Origin: Eubacterium sp.
GTDB taxonomy: Bacteria > Bacillota > Clostridia > Oscillospirales > Acutalibacteraceae
Assembly (NCBI GenBank): GCA_015655975.1
Contig: DVEP01000018.1
Span: 1 to 64,000 of the forward strand
DNA: 64,000 nt
Reading direction: 5' to 3'
The translations under genes and the position numbers were made by a program. Shown here in pieces: positions 33,631 to 42,591 of the stretch; position 1 is the stretch's first letter; each line of letters starts with the position of its first letter. A model generated the notes under the pieces. That model saw only the letters and a list, made by a program, of their open reading frames with translations. It had not been told where the DNA came from and made no database searches.

Positions 33631-34326
33631 TTAAAGCAATTTCATCATTTCTTTTTTGATTTTCTGAAGTATTCTTTTTTCAAGCCGTGAAATATAACTT
33701 TGAGAAATTCCGAGTAAATCAGCAAGTTGTTTTTGAGTATGTTCCTGTTCCCCTCCAAGTCCAAATCTTTTATTCATCAGATTTCTTTCTTTTTCAGGCA
33801 ATGCGTTTATAACATCGCAAAGCAGTCGCTTTTCGTCTTCATACTCTACATTTTTTGATATCTCATCAGGTTCGCTTCCCAAAACATCTCTTAAAAGCAA
33901 TTCATTTCCGTCCCAATCTACACTCAGCGGGTCGTCAAAAGATACTTCTGTTTTACTGTTTGAAATTTTTCTTAAATGCATTAATATTTCATTTTCAATA
34001 CATCTTGACGCGTATGTAGCGAGTTTAATATTTTTATTCGGGTCAAAAGTTCTCACGGCTTTCATTAAACCGATTGTCCCGATAGAAATAAGGTCTTCTG
34101 TCGATGTATTTTTGCTGTCAAACTTTTTTGCGATATAAACAACCAGTCTCAAATTGTGAACTATCAGCAATTCCCTATTGTCTTCTATCCCGTTTTTCAA
34201 TTCATACATAATTTTTTCTTCTTCTTTTTTGGAAAGCGGAGGAGGAAGCGACTCGAACCCGCCTATATAAAGCAAATCTTCACTTTTAAATAAACTTCTT
34301 AAAAACTCAATTATTTTACTAAACAA
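33631..34326 (-). CDS. sigE: Sporulation sigma factor E (pro-sigma-E)
   Basis: The mother-cell sigma factor after asymmetric division, 231 residues. The N-terminal pro-sequence (FSKIIEFLRSLF) precedes the conserved YIGGFESLPPPLSKKEE, where SpoIIGA cleaves in other sporeformers. Region 2 (DLISIGTIGLMKAVRTFDPNKNIKLATYASRCIENEILMHLR) and region 4 (TQKQLADLLGISQSYISRLEKRI) are intact. It starts 9 bases after spoIIGA. sigG, often next, is absent here; ctsR follows instead. Confidence 0.97.
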   Translation of the reverse strand: MFSKIIEFLRSLFKSEDLLYIGGFESLPPPLSKKEEEKIMYELKNGIEDNRELLIVHNLRLVVYIAKKFDSKNTSTEDLISIGTIGLMKAVRTFDPNKNIKLATYASRCIENEILMHLRKISNSKTEVSFDDPLSVDWDGNELLLRDVLGSEPDEISKNVEYEDEKRLLCDVINALPEKERNLMNKRFGLGGEQEHTQKQLADLLGISQSYISRLEKRILQKIKKEMMKLL

Positions 34327-34335
34327 AACTACACC

Positions 34336-35148
34336 TCAATATTTTAAAATCATCGGATTAAATATAGCGCTGAAATCTTTTTTTGAAAAATCCATATCCG
34401 ACAAAGCGACATATACATTTTTCAGTTCTACCTCATCGGAATTTACGCACACAACAATCTTATCGGGTTTAAAGCACTCCATAATACCTTTTGAATTTAT
34501 TGTATTAAACGGAACTATTCTTTTTTGTTTATTTTTACATAACAAAAACACCTTGCTTTTTTCTGCTATTATTACAGGATAATCCGAAAAAGGTTCTTTC
34601 AGTTTATTTCCTGTATCTGCGAAAGAATACAGATTAACACACTTGTCTTCAGAATAAATTTTCAGCAAATATATTTGTTTTTTCAACGCTATATGATTAT
34701 AAATTCTTATAACTGCGCAAGAAATAAAATACGCCGAAGCGCCGCTCAATATCAAAACTGTCGCACTGACATCAAAATATACACAATCATTATTTATGAT
34801 AATGCCGGGCGGTTCAAAAACAAACCATAAAGCAATTATTATGCCGAGCAAAAGCATTGACGAAACAAAATACACAAAAGTTGTTTTTAAATATGTACTT
34901 ACTCTTTTAAAGGAAAAAGCCGTGGCAACAATCAGCATTGCAGAGATTACTTTTCCGAAAAAAGACACAAAAAAACTTACATTTTCTGCAAGAATAACAA
35001 ATGAGTAAACACCGCCTATTGCCGAAGCAATCAACATTCTGTACATTTTATAAAATGATTTTGAAATTTTTGATGTTACAAGCAATATTAAAAATGTCAT
35101 AAAAAAATTAATAATAAAAAGCACATCAATATAAATAACCGTTTTCAT
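34336..35148 (-). CDS. spoIIGA: Sigma-E processing peptidase SpoIIGA
   Basis: A 270-residue membrane aspartic protease that activates pro-sigma-E. Five membrane helices occupy about residues 1-145. A cytoplasmic protease domain follows, with the catalytic Asp178 in SFADTGNKL. It is co-transcribed with sigE. A candidate Spo0A-controlled promoter lies just upstream. Confidence 0.95.
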   Translation of the reverse strand: MKTVIYIDVLFIINFFMTFLILLVTSKISKSFYKMYRMLIASAIGGVYSFVILAENVSFFVSFFGKVISAMLIVATAFSFKRVSTYLKTTFVYFVSSMLLLGIIIALWFVFEPPGIIINNDCVYFDVSATVLILSGASAYFISCAVIRIYNHIALKKQIYLLKIYSEDKCVNLYSFADTGNKLKEPFSDYPVIIAEKSKVFLLCKNKQKRIVPFNTINSKGIMECFKPDKIVVCVNSDEVELKNVYVALSDMDFSKKDFSAIFNPMILKY

Positions 35149-35154
35149 AAGTTA

Positions 35155-35188
35155 AGTATAATCAATGTGCTTTAAATATTTTGCCGAA
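35155..35188. promoter_or_regulatory. Candidate Spo0A-controlled promoter of spoIIGA-sigE
   Basis: Minus-strand -10 TATACT (35155-35160) lacks a good -35. Instead TGCCGAA (35182-35188, plus strand) matches the Spo0A box TGNCGAA at the -35 position. The B. subtilis spoIIG promoter has the same arrangement of 0A boxes. One 7-base match alone is modest evidence. Confidence 0.45.
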
Positions 35189-35196
35189 AAATATGA

Positions 35197-35787
35197 TTAT
35201 TTAATTATTTCTATTGTTTCAATAACAACATCGTTGACAGGCTTGTCTGCCGCTCCGCAAGGAACACAGGCAATGTCTTCAAGCGTCTTTTCACCGCTGA
35301 TAATCTGTCCGAATACAGTGTGATGAAAATCAAGCCACGGTGTTCCGCCTACATTTTTATAGTTTTCGTACACTTCTTTCGGAAATCCTCTGTCTTCAAG
35401 TTCCTGCATCTGCTGACAAAGACTTTCCGGTACAGTTGAAGACTGAACTATGAAAAACTGACTGCCGTTTGTATTCGGTCCTGCATTCGCCATAGAAAGT
35501 GCACCGTAGTAGTTTCTTGCTTCGACAGAAAACTCGTCTTCAAAAGATTTGTTCCAGATTGACTCGCCGCCGCACCCTGTTCCTGTCGGGTCGCCGCCCT
35601 GAATCATAAAATCTTTGATAACACGGTGAAAAATAAGTCCGTCATAGTATCCGTTTTCAGCGTGAGTAGTAAAGTTTTCTACTGCTTTAGGCGCAATTTC
35701 GGGAAAAAGAACAAATTCCATATCGCCTCTGTTTGTTTTAATGACAGCTTTCAAACCGTCTTTAACTTCTAATTGATTAAACATCAT
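35197..35787 (-). CDS. Cyclophilin-type peptidyl-prolyl isomerase
   Basis: A 196-residue cytoplasmic cyclophilin that speeds cis-trans isomerisation of proline bonds. Motifs are FHRVIKDFMIQGGDPTGTGCGG (active-site Arg), ALSMANAGPNTNGSQFFIV and HTVFGQIISG. An insertion of about 20 residues (CQQMQELEDRGFPKEVYENYKN) lies between the last two, as in some Clostridial members. The first codons overlap the end of the GH2 gene; the second ATG (35784) has the better Shine-Dalgarno spacing. Confidence 0.92.
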   Translation of the reverse strand: MMFNQLEVKDGLKAVIKTNRGDMEFVLFPEIAPKAVENFTTHAENGYYDGLIFHRVIKDFMIQGGDPTGTGCGGESIWNKSFEDEFSVEARNYYGALSMANAGPNTNGSQFFIVQSSTVPESLCQQMQELEDRGFPKEVYENYKNVGGTPWLDFHHTVFGQIISGEKTLEDIACVPCGAADKPVNDVVIETIEIIK

Positions 35788-37516
35788 TTAACTCCTTTAT
35801 AAGTTTTTTGTTGATTTCTTTAATAAGATTTTTGTCTATTTTCAAAACTTTTCGGTCGTATGTCAGAATTCCGTTAAGTTCATCTTCTACATCTGAAAGT
35901 TGTGTATAAACGCAACCTGAAATACCGCCTCGTTTCACCTGAGGAATTATAACATTTTCATACAAATTTGAAAAGGCATTTTCAAGCATTTTTTTAGTAA
36001 AAAAGACTTTGTAACCAAACATTTTATCACTGAAAGTATGCTCTTTTATTTTCCTTGAATATCCGCCGAATTCAGACAACAAGTATGGTCTGTTACCGCA
36101 AATATTATTTACTTTGATTGGTGTAAAATAAATATGTTCGCTTTTAAAATCGGTTTTTCCGCGGTCATGCCAACCCGAAGCGGTATCGACAAGTCTTGTC
36201 GAGTCGATTTTTTTCAAAACATCATAGTATTTACAGGAGTCAAACTGTCCCCATCCCTCATTAAAAGGCACCCAAACAGCTATTGAAGGGCAGTTGTAAA
36301 GGCAGTTTACAGTGTCGTAAAACTCTTGTTCGTACAAAGTTCTGCCATATACATCTTCTCTATGAAAATTTTTATATACTGTGTCGTCAATATTCACTCC
36401 GATAAACGGTAAAATACTTACTTCATTTCCGTAAGTTTCACCGCCGTTTACCATATCCTGAATTACGACAACACCATACACATCGCAATAATAATACCAT
36501 AAAAGCGGTTCAATTTTGATATGTTTTCTAATCATATTGAAGCCGAGTTTTTTCATCATTGCAACATCATTTTGCATAGCCTTTTCACAAGGCGGAGTCA
36601 GCAAACTTTCAGGATAATATCCTTGGTCTAAAACACCTGTCAAAAAATACGGCTTATTATTAAGCATAAATCTCATTACACCCATACCGTCTCTGCCGTA
36701 TGAAAATTTGCGCATAGCGAAATATGACTTGACAAAATCGTTTTTCGTTTCGAAAGTTACACTGTAAAGATAAGGATTTTCAGGCGACCACGCGTTGAAG
36801 TCTTCAAATTTCAAAGTTAAACTGCCGTTTTTTGTTTCGCCGTTTAAAACAAGTTTACCTTTATCATAGACACAAACTTTTATATTTTCCTTTTCTCCTA
36901 TTTGAACAAAATCAAACAGGACACTTTTTTCGTCGAAATCGGGAGTAATTTTAACCGATTTAATATAATTTTCACTTACAGATTCGAGCCAAACACTCTG
37001 CCAAATTCCAGATTGCGCAGAATACCAAATTTGACCTCGTTTCAACTTTTGTTTACCGCGTGAAAAAGACTTGGTATCGGTAAAATCCTGCACAGATACA
37101 CAAAGAGTATTTTCGCCTTGCACAATGAATTTTGTAATATCAACTTCAAACGGTGTATATCCGCCGACATGATAAAACACAGACCGACCGTTTATATATA
37201 CCTCTGCAATTTGGTCAACTGCGCCGAAGTGCAAAATCACTCTTCCTTTATTGAAATCTTTATCAATATTAAAAGTGCGTTTATAGTGCATAAATTCGTT
37301 TGGCTTGAGCAGTCTGTTCACTCCAGACAACTCTGTTTCGGGAGAAAACGGCACCAAAATATCGACAGGAAACATTTCAGGCAGTTCTGCACTGTTTGTA
37401 AACGCGCAGTTCCATTTGCCGTTTAAACACATATAACTGTCTCTTTTAAACTGAGGTCTCGGATATTCACTCAAAGGAATATCGCCGACTTTGTTGAAAT
37501 ACTTTGTTGTTATCAT
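35777..37516 (-). CDS. Glycoside hydrolase family 2 enzyme
   Basis: A 579-residue intracellular glycosidase (no signal peptide). The sugar-binding jelly roll is about 1-160, the immunoglobulin-like domain about 170-265 and the TIM barrel from about 270. The acid/base is Glu420 in WVPFNEGWGQFD and the nucleophile Glu482 in YLLSEFGGY. The short form lacks C-terminal domains of LacZ. Specificity could be beta-galactosidase, beta-glucuronidase or another beta-glycosidase. It overlaps the cyclophilin gene and follows the ABC exporter gene by 15 bases, so these four genes may be one transcript. Confidence 0.87.
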   Translation of the reverse strand: MITTKYFNKVGDIPLSEYPRPQFKRDSYMCLNGKWNCAFTNSAELPEMFPVDILVPFSPETELSGVNRLLKPNEFMHYKRTFNIDKDFNKGRVILHFGAVDQIAEVYINGRSVFYHVGGYTPFEVDITKFIVQGENTLCVSVQDFTDTKSFSRGKQKLKRGQIWYSAQSGIWQSVWLESVSENYIKSVKITPDFDEKSVLFDFVQIGEKENIKVCVYDKGKLVLNGETKNGSLTLKFEDFNAWSPENPYLYSVTFETKNDFVKSYFAMRKFSYGRDGMGVMRFMLNNKPYFLTGVLDQGYYPESLLTPPCEKAMQNDVAMMKKLGFNMIRKHIKIEPLLWYYYCDVYGVVVIQDMVNGGETYGNEVSILPFIGVNIDDTVYKNFHREDVYGRTLYEQEFYDTVNCLYNCPSIAVWVPFNEGWGQFDSCKYYDVLKKIDSTRLVDTASGWHDRGKTDFKSEHIYFTPIKVNNICGNRPYLLSEFGGYSRKIKEHTFSDKMFGYKVFFTKKMLENAFSNLYENVIIPQVKRGGISGCVYTQLSDVEDELNGILTYDRKVLKIDKNLIKEINKKLIKELNDV

Positions 37517-37531
37517 AACAACACCCCTTTT

Positions 37532-39235
37532 TTACTCAACAGATATGATTTTTTTATTTTCTATTGCAATATGTTTATTGCAAATATCAAGCGCAGCCTT
37601 TTTATGTGAAATTATGATGCAGGTAATGTTTTTTAATTCTTTCAAATTTGTCAAAAATTGTTTTTCAGTTTCTTCATCAAGAGCCGAAGTTGCTTCATCA
37701 AACAAGAATACGGGAGACTTGCTGAGCAGACTTCTTGCAATAGCAATTCTTTGTACCTGACCTTCGGAAAGACCTGTTCCGTGTTCGCCTATTTTTGTAT
37801 CAATACCGTTCGGCAATTCGCTGATGAAACTTTCTGCGCAACTTATCCTTATTGCTTCTTTAATCTCTTCTTCGGTAACATTTTGATTGATAAAAGTTAT
37901 ATTATCTCTTATAGTGCCTGAAATCAGCATATTTCCCTGCGGTACATAGGCAAACAGTTTTCTTGTGTTTACATCGGCTCTGATTTTTTCAAACGATGTA
38001 TTGATAAAGATATTGCCGTCGTCAACTTTGAAAACTCCGAGCAGTAATTTGAGCAGTGTGCTTTTTCCGATACCCGATATTCCTGTAATTGCTACAAAAT
38101 CGCCCTTTTTAAATTCAAAAGAAGTATTTTCAAGCACAACATCTCTGTCGTAGCTGAATGTTATATTTTCAAAAGAAATACTCTTTAAATTTTTATACAA
38201 TTCTTTTGCATCTATATATTTTTCGCCGATTGTTTCATTCGGAAGACTGTCAATTTCCATCAGCCTTTCCGCAGACGCCAAAATTGCAAAATATTTCGGC
38301 ATTACTCCTGTAAGCGCCGCAAACGGAGACTGTATTTGATTTACAAGCTGTAAAACAGCCGTTACCGTTCCGTATGTAAAAGTTCCGTCCAAAATTTTGA
38401 AAGCACCGAAACCGAGCGCAAAAACATAGCCTAAATTGAACATTGTAGAAATTGCGGCATTTGAAGCAATGGCAAAATTTTTTCTTTTCATCTTTGCAGA
38501 ATAGTTATTTTGCTGCAATTCTTCGGAATTTTTTTGAACCTTATCCTCAACTACAAAAACTTTAATTACAAGCAGATTTGAAACAACTTCCTGAATGAAA
38601 GACCTTGTTTTGCCCTCTGTTTCCTGAACCTTTTTGTGCAGTCTTTTAATTGTTTTACGAAAAAACTGAGAACAAACCGCAACCACAACTCCTCCGACTA
38701 AGAAAAGAAGTGCAAATACTCTGTCAATTTGAGTTAAATACACAAATGCACAAACAAGCCTTGCAAAAAGTGAAATGACGGTAGGAAGAAGCGTCGTAAA
38801 ACCGTCGCTTATTAGTTGAACATCGTTAAAAAGTCTGTTTTGCAGTTCGCCTGTATGATACTTTGAAATTTGCGAAAAATCTTTTTTTGATATTTCTTTT
38901 AGTAAATGACTTTTAAAAGCAATTTCAAGTCTTCCCTTTATTCTTTCTTCAAGACCTCTGCTGAGCAATGTCAAAACAAGTTGAAGCATTACAAGAGCAA
39001 AAAGATAGAGAGCATATTTTACAACATAATTAATATCTGCATATTCAACGGCACCGTCTATAATTTCTTTTGAAATTTTTGCAAAAAATACAGATGTTAC
39101 AGCGGTTATAATATTTACCGCTATCATAACAGATATTTTAAAAACCTGACATTTTCCTATTGAATACATCCACTTAATGACAGTCAAGTCAGATTTTTCA
39201 ACTCTGTTTTTTATTTTCACATCACTTTTTTTCAA
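37532..39235 (-). CDS. ABC exporter (fused membrane and ATPase domains)
   Basis: A 567-residue half-transporter. The six-helix type I exporter domain is about 45-320. The ATPase has Walker A GISGIGKSTLLKLLLG, signature GLSEGQVQRIAIARSLL, Walker B VFLFDEATSALDEET and switch IISHKKAAL. The likely start is TTG 39235 with AAAGGAG before it; the frame extends to 39277 but would overlap the upstream gene by 56 bases instead of 14. Without a peptidase domain, it is coupled to a gene for an S26-like peptidase, so export of a processed peptide or lipid is possible. Confidence 0.85.
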   Translation of the reverse strand: MKKSDVKIKNRVEKSDLTVIKWMYSIGKCQVFKISVMIAVNIITAVTSVFFAKISKEIIDGAVEYADINYVVKYALYLFALVMLQLVLTLLSRGLEERIKGRLEIAFKSHLLKEISKKDFSQISKYHTGELQNRLFNDVQLISDGFTTLLPTVISLFARLVCAFVYLTQIDRVFALLFLVGGVVVAVCSQFFRKTIKRLHKKVQETEGKTRSFIQEVVSNLLVIKVFVVEDKVQKNSEELQQNNYSAKMKRKNFAIASNAAISTMFNLGYVFALGFGAFKILDGTFTYGTVTAVLQLVNQIQSPFAALTGVMPKYFAILASAERLMEIDSLPNETIGEKYIDAKELYKNLKSISFENITFSYDRDVVLENTSFEFKKGDFVAITGISGIGKSTLLKLLLGVFKVDDGNIFINTSFEKIRADVNTRKLFAYVPQGNMLISGTIRDNITFINQNVTEEEIKEAIRISCAESFISELPNGIDTKIGEHGTGLSEGQVQRIAIARSLLSKSPVFLFDEATSALDEETEKQFLTNLKELKNITCIIISHKKAALDICNKHIAIENKKIISVE

Positions 39236-39677
39236 AGGTAAAACTCCTTTTAATTTTGTAAAAAACGCGGTGAGCAAATTTAATGCATCTTCTTACAGGA
39301 AACAGCGCAACCCAGACTTTTGAGTAAAATTTGTATAACTTATTGTTCTCACAGTCTATATATTTTTTACCGTTTTTATAGAAACCGACAAGTTTGCCGC
39401 AAATCATATCGTCGGTAATATACTCTTTTGTGAGCAGATTGTCGCCGAGCACAACATAGTCGTCTTTGCGAACTTCTATGATTCTGTGCATTACATATTT
39501 ACCGCTTTTGAGAATGTACACAGGTATATCGTACTTTTCAAGTCTGCCTTCATTTTTTAAAACTATTACATTGTCCTTTTGTTCGTGTATGAGAGGCCAC
39601 ATACTGTCACCTTTTGTCAAGCCTGTATATTGACCGTATTTGTCAAGAATATCTTTTATTGACTCAAATTCGGACAC
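39222..39677 (-). CDS. S24/S26-family signal-peptidase-like protein
   Basis: A 151-residue protein with the serine-protease motif GDSMWPLI (catalytic Ser), followed by VMHRIIEVRKDDYVVLGDN. There the His-Arg pair is placed as in SipW/ER-type signal peptidases. It has no clear N-terminal membrane helix; a weakly hydrophobic C-terminal part (SKVWVALFPVRRCIKFAHR) might attach it to the membrane. It overlaps the ABC exporter gene by 14 bases, so leader removal coupled to export is a plausible role. No precursor peptide gene was found nearby. Confidence 0.75.
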   Translation of the reverse strand: MSEFESIKDILDKYGQYTGLTKGDSMWPLIHEQKDNVIVLKNEGRLEKYDIPVYILKSGKYVMHRIIEVRKDDYVVLGDNLLTKEYITDDMICGKLVGFYKNGKKYIDCENNKLYKFYSKVWVALFPVRRCIKFAHRVFYKIKRSFTFEKK

Positions 39678-39803
39678 AAAATTCCCCCAAAGAAAATATT
39701 ACAAATACATTATAACAAATTCAATTTAACTAATCAATAAATAATAAAATTTGCAGTAATAAGACAAGCGACAAAATTCATACTTATTTTTAAGGTGATG
39801 ACA

Positions 39804-40490
39804 ATGTTTTCTGCACTTATATCTGCGCTTACATCGAGTGTTTTATACTTTATTTTACACATTCAAAACACATCGAGTTTTCCGAAGCCGTTAAAAGCCT
39901 CTGAAGAAAAAGAACAACTGCAAAAAATGAAAAACGGCTCAAAAGAGGCAAGAGCCATACTCATAGAAAGAAATCTGCGTCTTGTTTCTCACATAGTCAA
40001 AAAATACTATTCAAAGACAAACGACACGGAAGACCTGATATCTATCGGTACAATAGGTCTGATAAAAGCAATAGACTCGTTTGACAGCGACAAAGGTACA
40101 AGACTTGCCACATACGCCGCAAGGTGTATTGAAAACGAAATACTAATGCACTTCAGAAACAGCAAAAAGTCAGCAAATGATTTATATTTAAACGACTATA
40201 TAGAAACGGACAACAACGGAAATACCGTCAGTTTACTTGACACAATTCCCGATGAAAGCAATATTGAAGAAGAAACAGAGAAAAAGTTAAAAGAAATTAA
40301 AATGCTGAAATTAATTAAAGAAATGCCGAACGGAAGAGATAAAAAGATACTGATTATGCGATACGGTTTAAACAATAAGCCTGCAATGACTCAACAACAA
40401 GTGGCGGACGAATTAAAAATAAGCCGTTCCTATGTTTCAAGAATTGAAAAGAAATTACTGAATGAACTTCGCAAAAAAATTGAAGATTAA
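39804..40490 (+). CDS. sigK: Sporulation sigma factor K (pro-sigma-K)
   Basis: The late mother-cell sigma factor, 228 residues from ATG 39804 (AAGGTGA upstream). The N-terminal hydrophobic pro-sequence (FSALISALTSSVLYFILHI) precedes SFPKPLKASEEKEQL, matching the sigma-K processing region; many Clostridia retain it, some do not. Region 2 (DLISIGTIGLIKAIDSFDSDKGTRLATYAARCIENEILMHFR) and region 4 (TQQQVADELKISRSYVSRIEKKL) are intact. The gene is continuous, not split by a skin-type prophage. Confidence 0.93.
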   Translation: MFSALISALTSSVLYFILHIQNTSSFPKPLKASEEKEQLQKMKNGSKEARAILIERNLRLVSHIVKKYYSKTNDTEDLISIGTIGLIKAIDSFDSDKGTRLATYAARCIENEILMHFRNSKKSANDLYLNDYIETDNNGNTVSLLDTIPDESNIEEETEKKLKEIKMLKLIKEMPNGRDKKILIMRYGLNNKPAMTQQQVADELKISRSYVSRIEKKLLNELRKKIED

Positions 40491-40498
40491 ATAATAAA

Positions 40499-40536
40499 AA
40501 CAACGCATCTTGAAAATCAAGGTGCGTTGTTTTTAT
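40499..40536. terminator. Bidirectional terminator between sigK and the radical SAM gene
   Basis: ACAACGCA(T)CTTG and CAAG(G)TGCGTTGT form a 12-bp stem with one mismatch and a T-run on each strand. Confidence 0.88.
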
Positions 40537-40580
40537 TTAGGCTATGCCGATAAAACATATATAAACTTTTTAATACCGGT

Positions 40581-41192
40581 TTATCTTCCTGCCGAAAAAC
40601 TTCTGACAACAAACTCTGCGCCTGTTGTTTCTGCAACTTTACGGCTTCTTTCAATTTCCTCTTCGCCTATGACATCTACAACGGTCATTCTGACCTTATT
40701 TCCGCACTTTACACAATCTTTTGTAAACTGAAGCATAGCGTCAAATGCTTTGCCCGGATAGATATTTCTTGTTATATCATCGTACTCTTTTGAAGTAGGA
40801 GCATTTAAAGATATTGAAATGATGTCGATATTGTCGCAAATCTCTTTCGCTGTTTCCCTGCCGTTTATCAAATCGGACAAGCCGTTTGTATTCAGTCTCA
40901 AAGTAATATCAGGGTACTTTGACCTGATATACTTTGCAGTTTCAATCATTTTATCAAGAGCGTTTGTAGGTTCGCCGTATCCGCAAAAAACAACGGTGTT
41001 TGTATCGGAGAAATCGTGTTCGTCAACTGCCTTTTTGATTTCTTCCATATCGGGTTCTTTTTTAAAAAACAGATTTTCGGCGTCCCCTATTGCATTTGCC
41101 TGCGACCTGATACAAAAAGTACAACTGCAAGGGCATTTGTTTGTTAAATTGACATAAGTGCCGTCATAATATTTATAAATAATATCTGCCAT
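40581..41192 (-). CDS. TatD-associated radical SAM protein
   Basis: A 203-residue minimal radical SAM protein. The cluster motif is CPCSCTFC (Cys20, Cys24, Cys27), then the SAM-binding GYGEPT and LRLNTNGL. Length and C-terminal text fit the small family usually encoded beside TatD nucleases (TIGR04038-like). No tatD gene is adjacent here. The reaction is unknown. It lies 10 bases downstream of the ECF S-component gene, so it may be transcribed with the vitamin B6 genes. Confidence 0.8.
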   Translation of the reverse strand: MADIIYKYYDGTYVNLTNKCPCSCTFCIRSQANAIGDAENLFFKKEPDMEEIKKAVDEHDFSDTNTVVFCGYGEPTNALDKMIETAKYIRSKYPDITLRLNTNGLSDLINGRETAKEICDNIDIISISLNAPTSKEYDDITRNIYPGKAFDAMLQFTKDCVKCGNKVRMTVVDVIGEEEIERSRKVAETTGAEFVVRSFSAGR

Positions 41193-41202
41193 AGTAAAAA
41201 CC

Positions 41203-41760
41203 TCATTTCTTCAATGTATTTAATATTTTTGTCTTAAACTTGACTTTATCAAGTGCCGCCGCAAGCAATATAAATATTACAGCACTGCCGAGCGGTTGCA
41301 ACCAGCCTGAAATAAAAGCTGAAACTATTGCAAACTTTGTGCCGTACATTATTGATTCAGCGGCAACATAGCCAAAAATTGTTACTAAACTTGACGGAAT
41401 AAGCATCAACGCTGTTTGCCATGATAAGATTTTATCATCTTTTCGTTTATTTTTCAAATAAATTCTTACAAGTGCGAACGGTACGACATTCAACGCTTTA
41501 ATAATGATTGTTGCAACAGCCCAATTCGCAGAGCCTGCAACAATATCTGCCAGTCCTGCTCCGATAGATGCAGAAAGCATTGCGTACGGCGCAGGCAAAA
41601 TACAAGACGCTAAATATATTATGCCGTCTCCAAAGTGGGTATAACCGGCATTTGCCGACGGTGTAATGTGAATCATTGTGCCCACAAAAACAAGCGCTGA
41701 AAACAGTGCCGTATAAGTCAACAATCTTATTTTATCATACTGCGTTTTAGATTTTTCCAT
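41203..41760 (-). CDS. ECF transporter substrate-binding (S) component, probably for vitamin B6
   Basis: A 185-residue membrane protein with six predicted helices, typical of ECF S-components (LTYTALFSALVFVGTMIHI, HFGDGIIYLASCILPAPYAMLSASIGAGLADI). It would pair with an EcfAA'T energising module encoded elsewhere. The substrate is inferred from neighbours: a pyridoxal kinase 19 bases upstream and a PdxR regulator, a combination known for predicted pyridoxine transporters. Confidence 0.75.
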   Translation of the reverse strand: MEKSKTQYDKIRLLTYTALFSALVFVGTMIHITPSANAGYTHFGDGIIYLASCILPAPYAMLSASIGAGLADIVAGSANWAVATIIIKALNVVPFALVRIYLKNKRKDDKILSWQTALMLIPSSLVTIFGYVAAESIMYGTKFAIVSAFISGWLQPLGSAVIFILLAAALDKVKFKTKILNTLKK

Positions 41761-41779
41761 ATTTAACCTCAGATAAAAA

Positions 41780-42574
41780 TTACAATAGTTTTAAACATTT
41801 TTCAAAATCAATTCCGTCGTTTTTATCGGATATGTTTGAAAATGAAATAGTTTTTTCAATAAATTGAGTTGCCGTTTCTACTGCGTCAAACAGTTCATTT
41901 CCGTTTAATACGCTTGCCAAAACTATGGAAGAAAAAATGTCCCCTGTGCCCGAAAAACTTGAACTGTTACATTTTTCATGATGAATGTACATTGTTTCAA
42001 ACTTTTTTGAATGGCCGTTTTCAAATGCCCAAGTAACTATTTTTTCACCATTTTTAATACCTGTTACAACAACGGCTCCGATTCCCTGTAAAAGCAATTT
42101 TTCTGCGCCTTTTTCTATATCGGACTCACCTGTCAATATCTTCAACTCCGTAACATTCGGCGTGATTATATCTGCGCGCTTACAAAGTTTTTTCATTCTG
42201 TTACACATTTCATCATTATATGTAGCATATATTTCGCCTTCATCACCCATAACGGGGTCAACTACCAAAACGGTATTTTTCCCCTTAAATTCATCTATGA
42301 ATTTTTCAATATGGTCAAACTGTTTTTCATCTGCGACAAATCCTGTGATTATTCCTTCAAAAGAAACTTTCAGTTTTTTCCACTGTTCAATTATTTTCGG
42401 TACAAAGTCTGTTAAATCTACATATTCAAAACTGTCGTAACCTGTTTGATTTGTGAAATAAGATGTAACTACAGGGTGCGCTTCAATTCCCATCACGGAC
42501 ATTATAGGTATCGAAACACCGAGCGAACACTTACCGAAACCCGAAAGATCGTTTATCATTGCACATTTTTTCAT
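41780..42574 (-). CDS. pdxY: Pyridoxal/pyridoxamine kinase
   Basis: A 264-residue ribokinase-fold enzyme that phosphorylates B6 vitamers in the cytoplasm. Text typical of the PdxK/PdxY family includes INDLSGFGKCSLGVSIPIMSVMGIEAHP, VVDPVMGDEGEIYA, ITPNVTELKILTG and the ATP/anion motif SFSGTGDIFSSIVLAS with the catalytic Asp. It is divergent from pdxR and upstream of the ECF gene. Confidence 0.88.
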   Translation of the reverse strand: MKKCAMINDLSGFGKCSLGVSIPIMSVMGIEAHPVVTSYFTNQTGYDSFEYVDLTDFVPKIIEQWKKLKVSFEGIITGFVADEKQFDHIEKFIDEFKGKNTVLVVDPVMGDEGEIYATYNDEMCNRMKKLCKRADIITPNVTELKILTGESDIEKGAEKLLLQGIGAVVVTGIKNGEKIVTWAFENGHSKKFETMYIHHEKCNSSSFSGTGDIFSSIVLASVLNGNELFDAVETATQFIEKTISFSNISDKNDGIDFEKCLKLL

Positions 42575-42591
42575 AAGTTTTCTCCAAGTTA

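Noticed and set aside
39770..39790. Sigma-E or sigma-K promoter before sigK
   Set aside because: CATACTTAT resembles a -10, but no acceptable -35 was found at the right distance.
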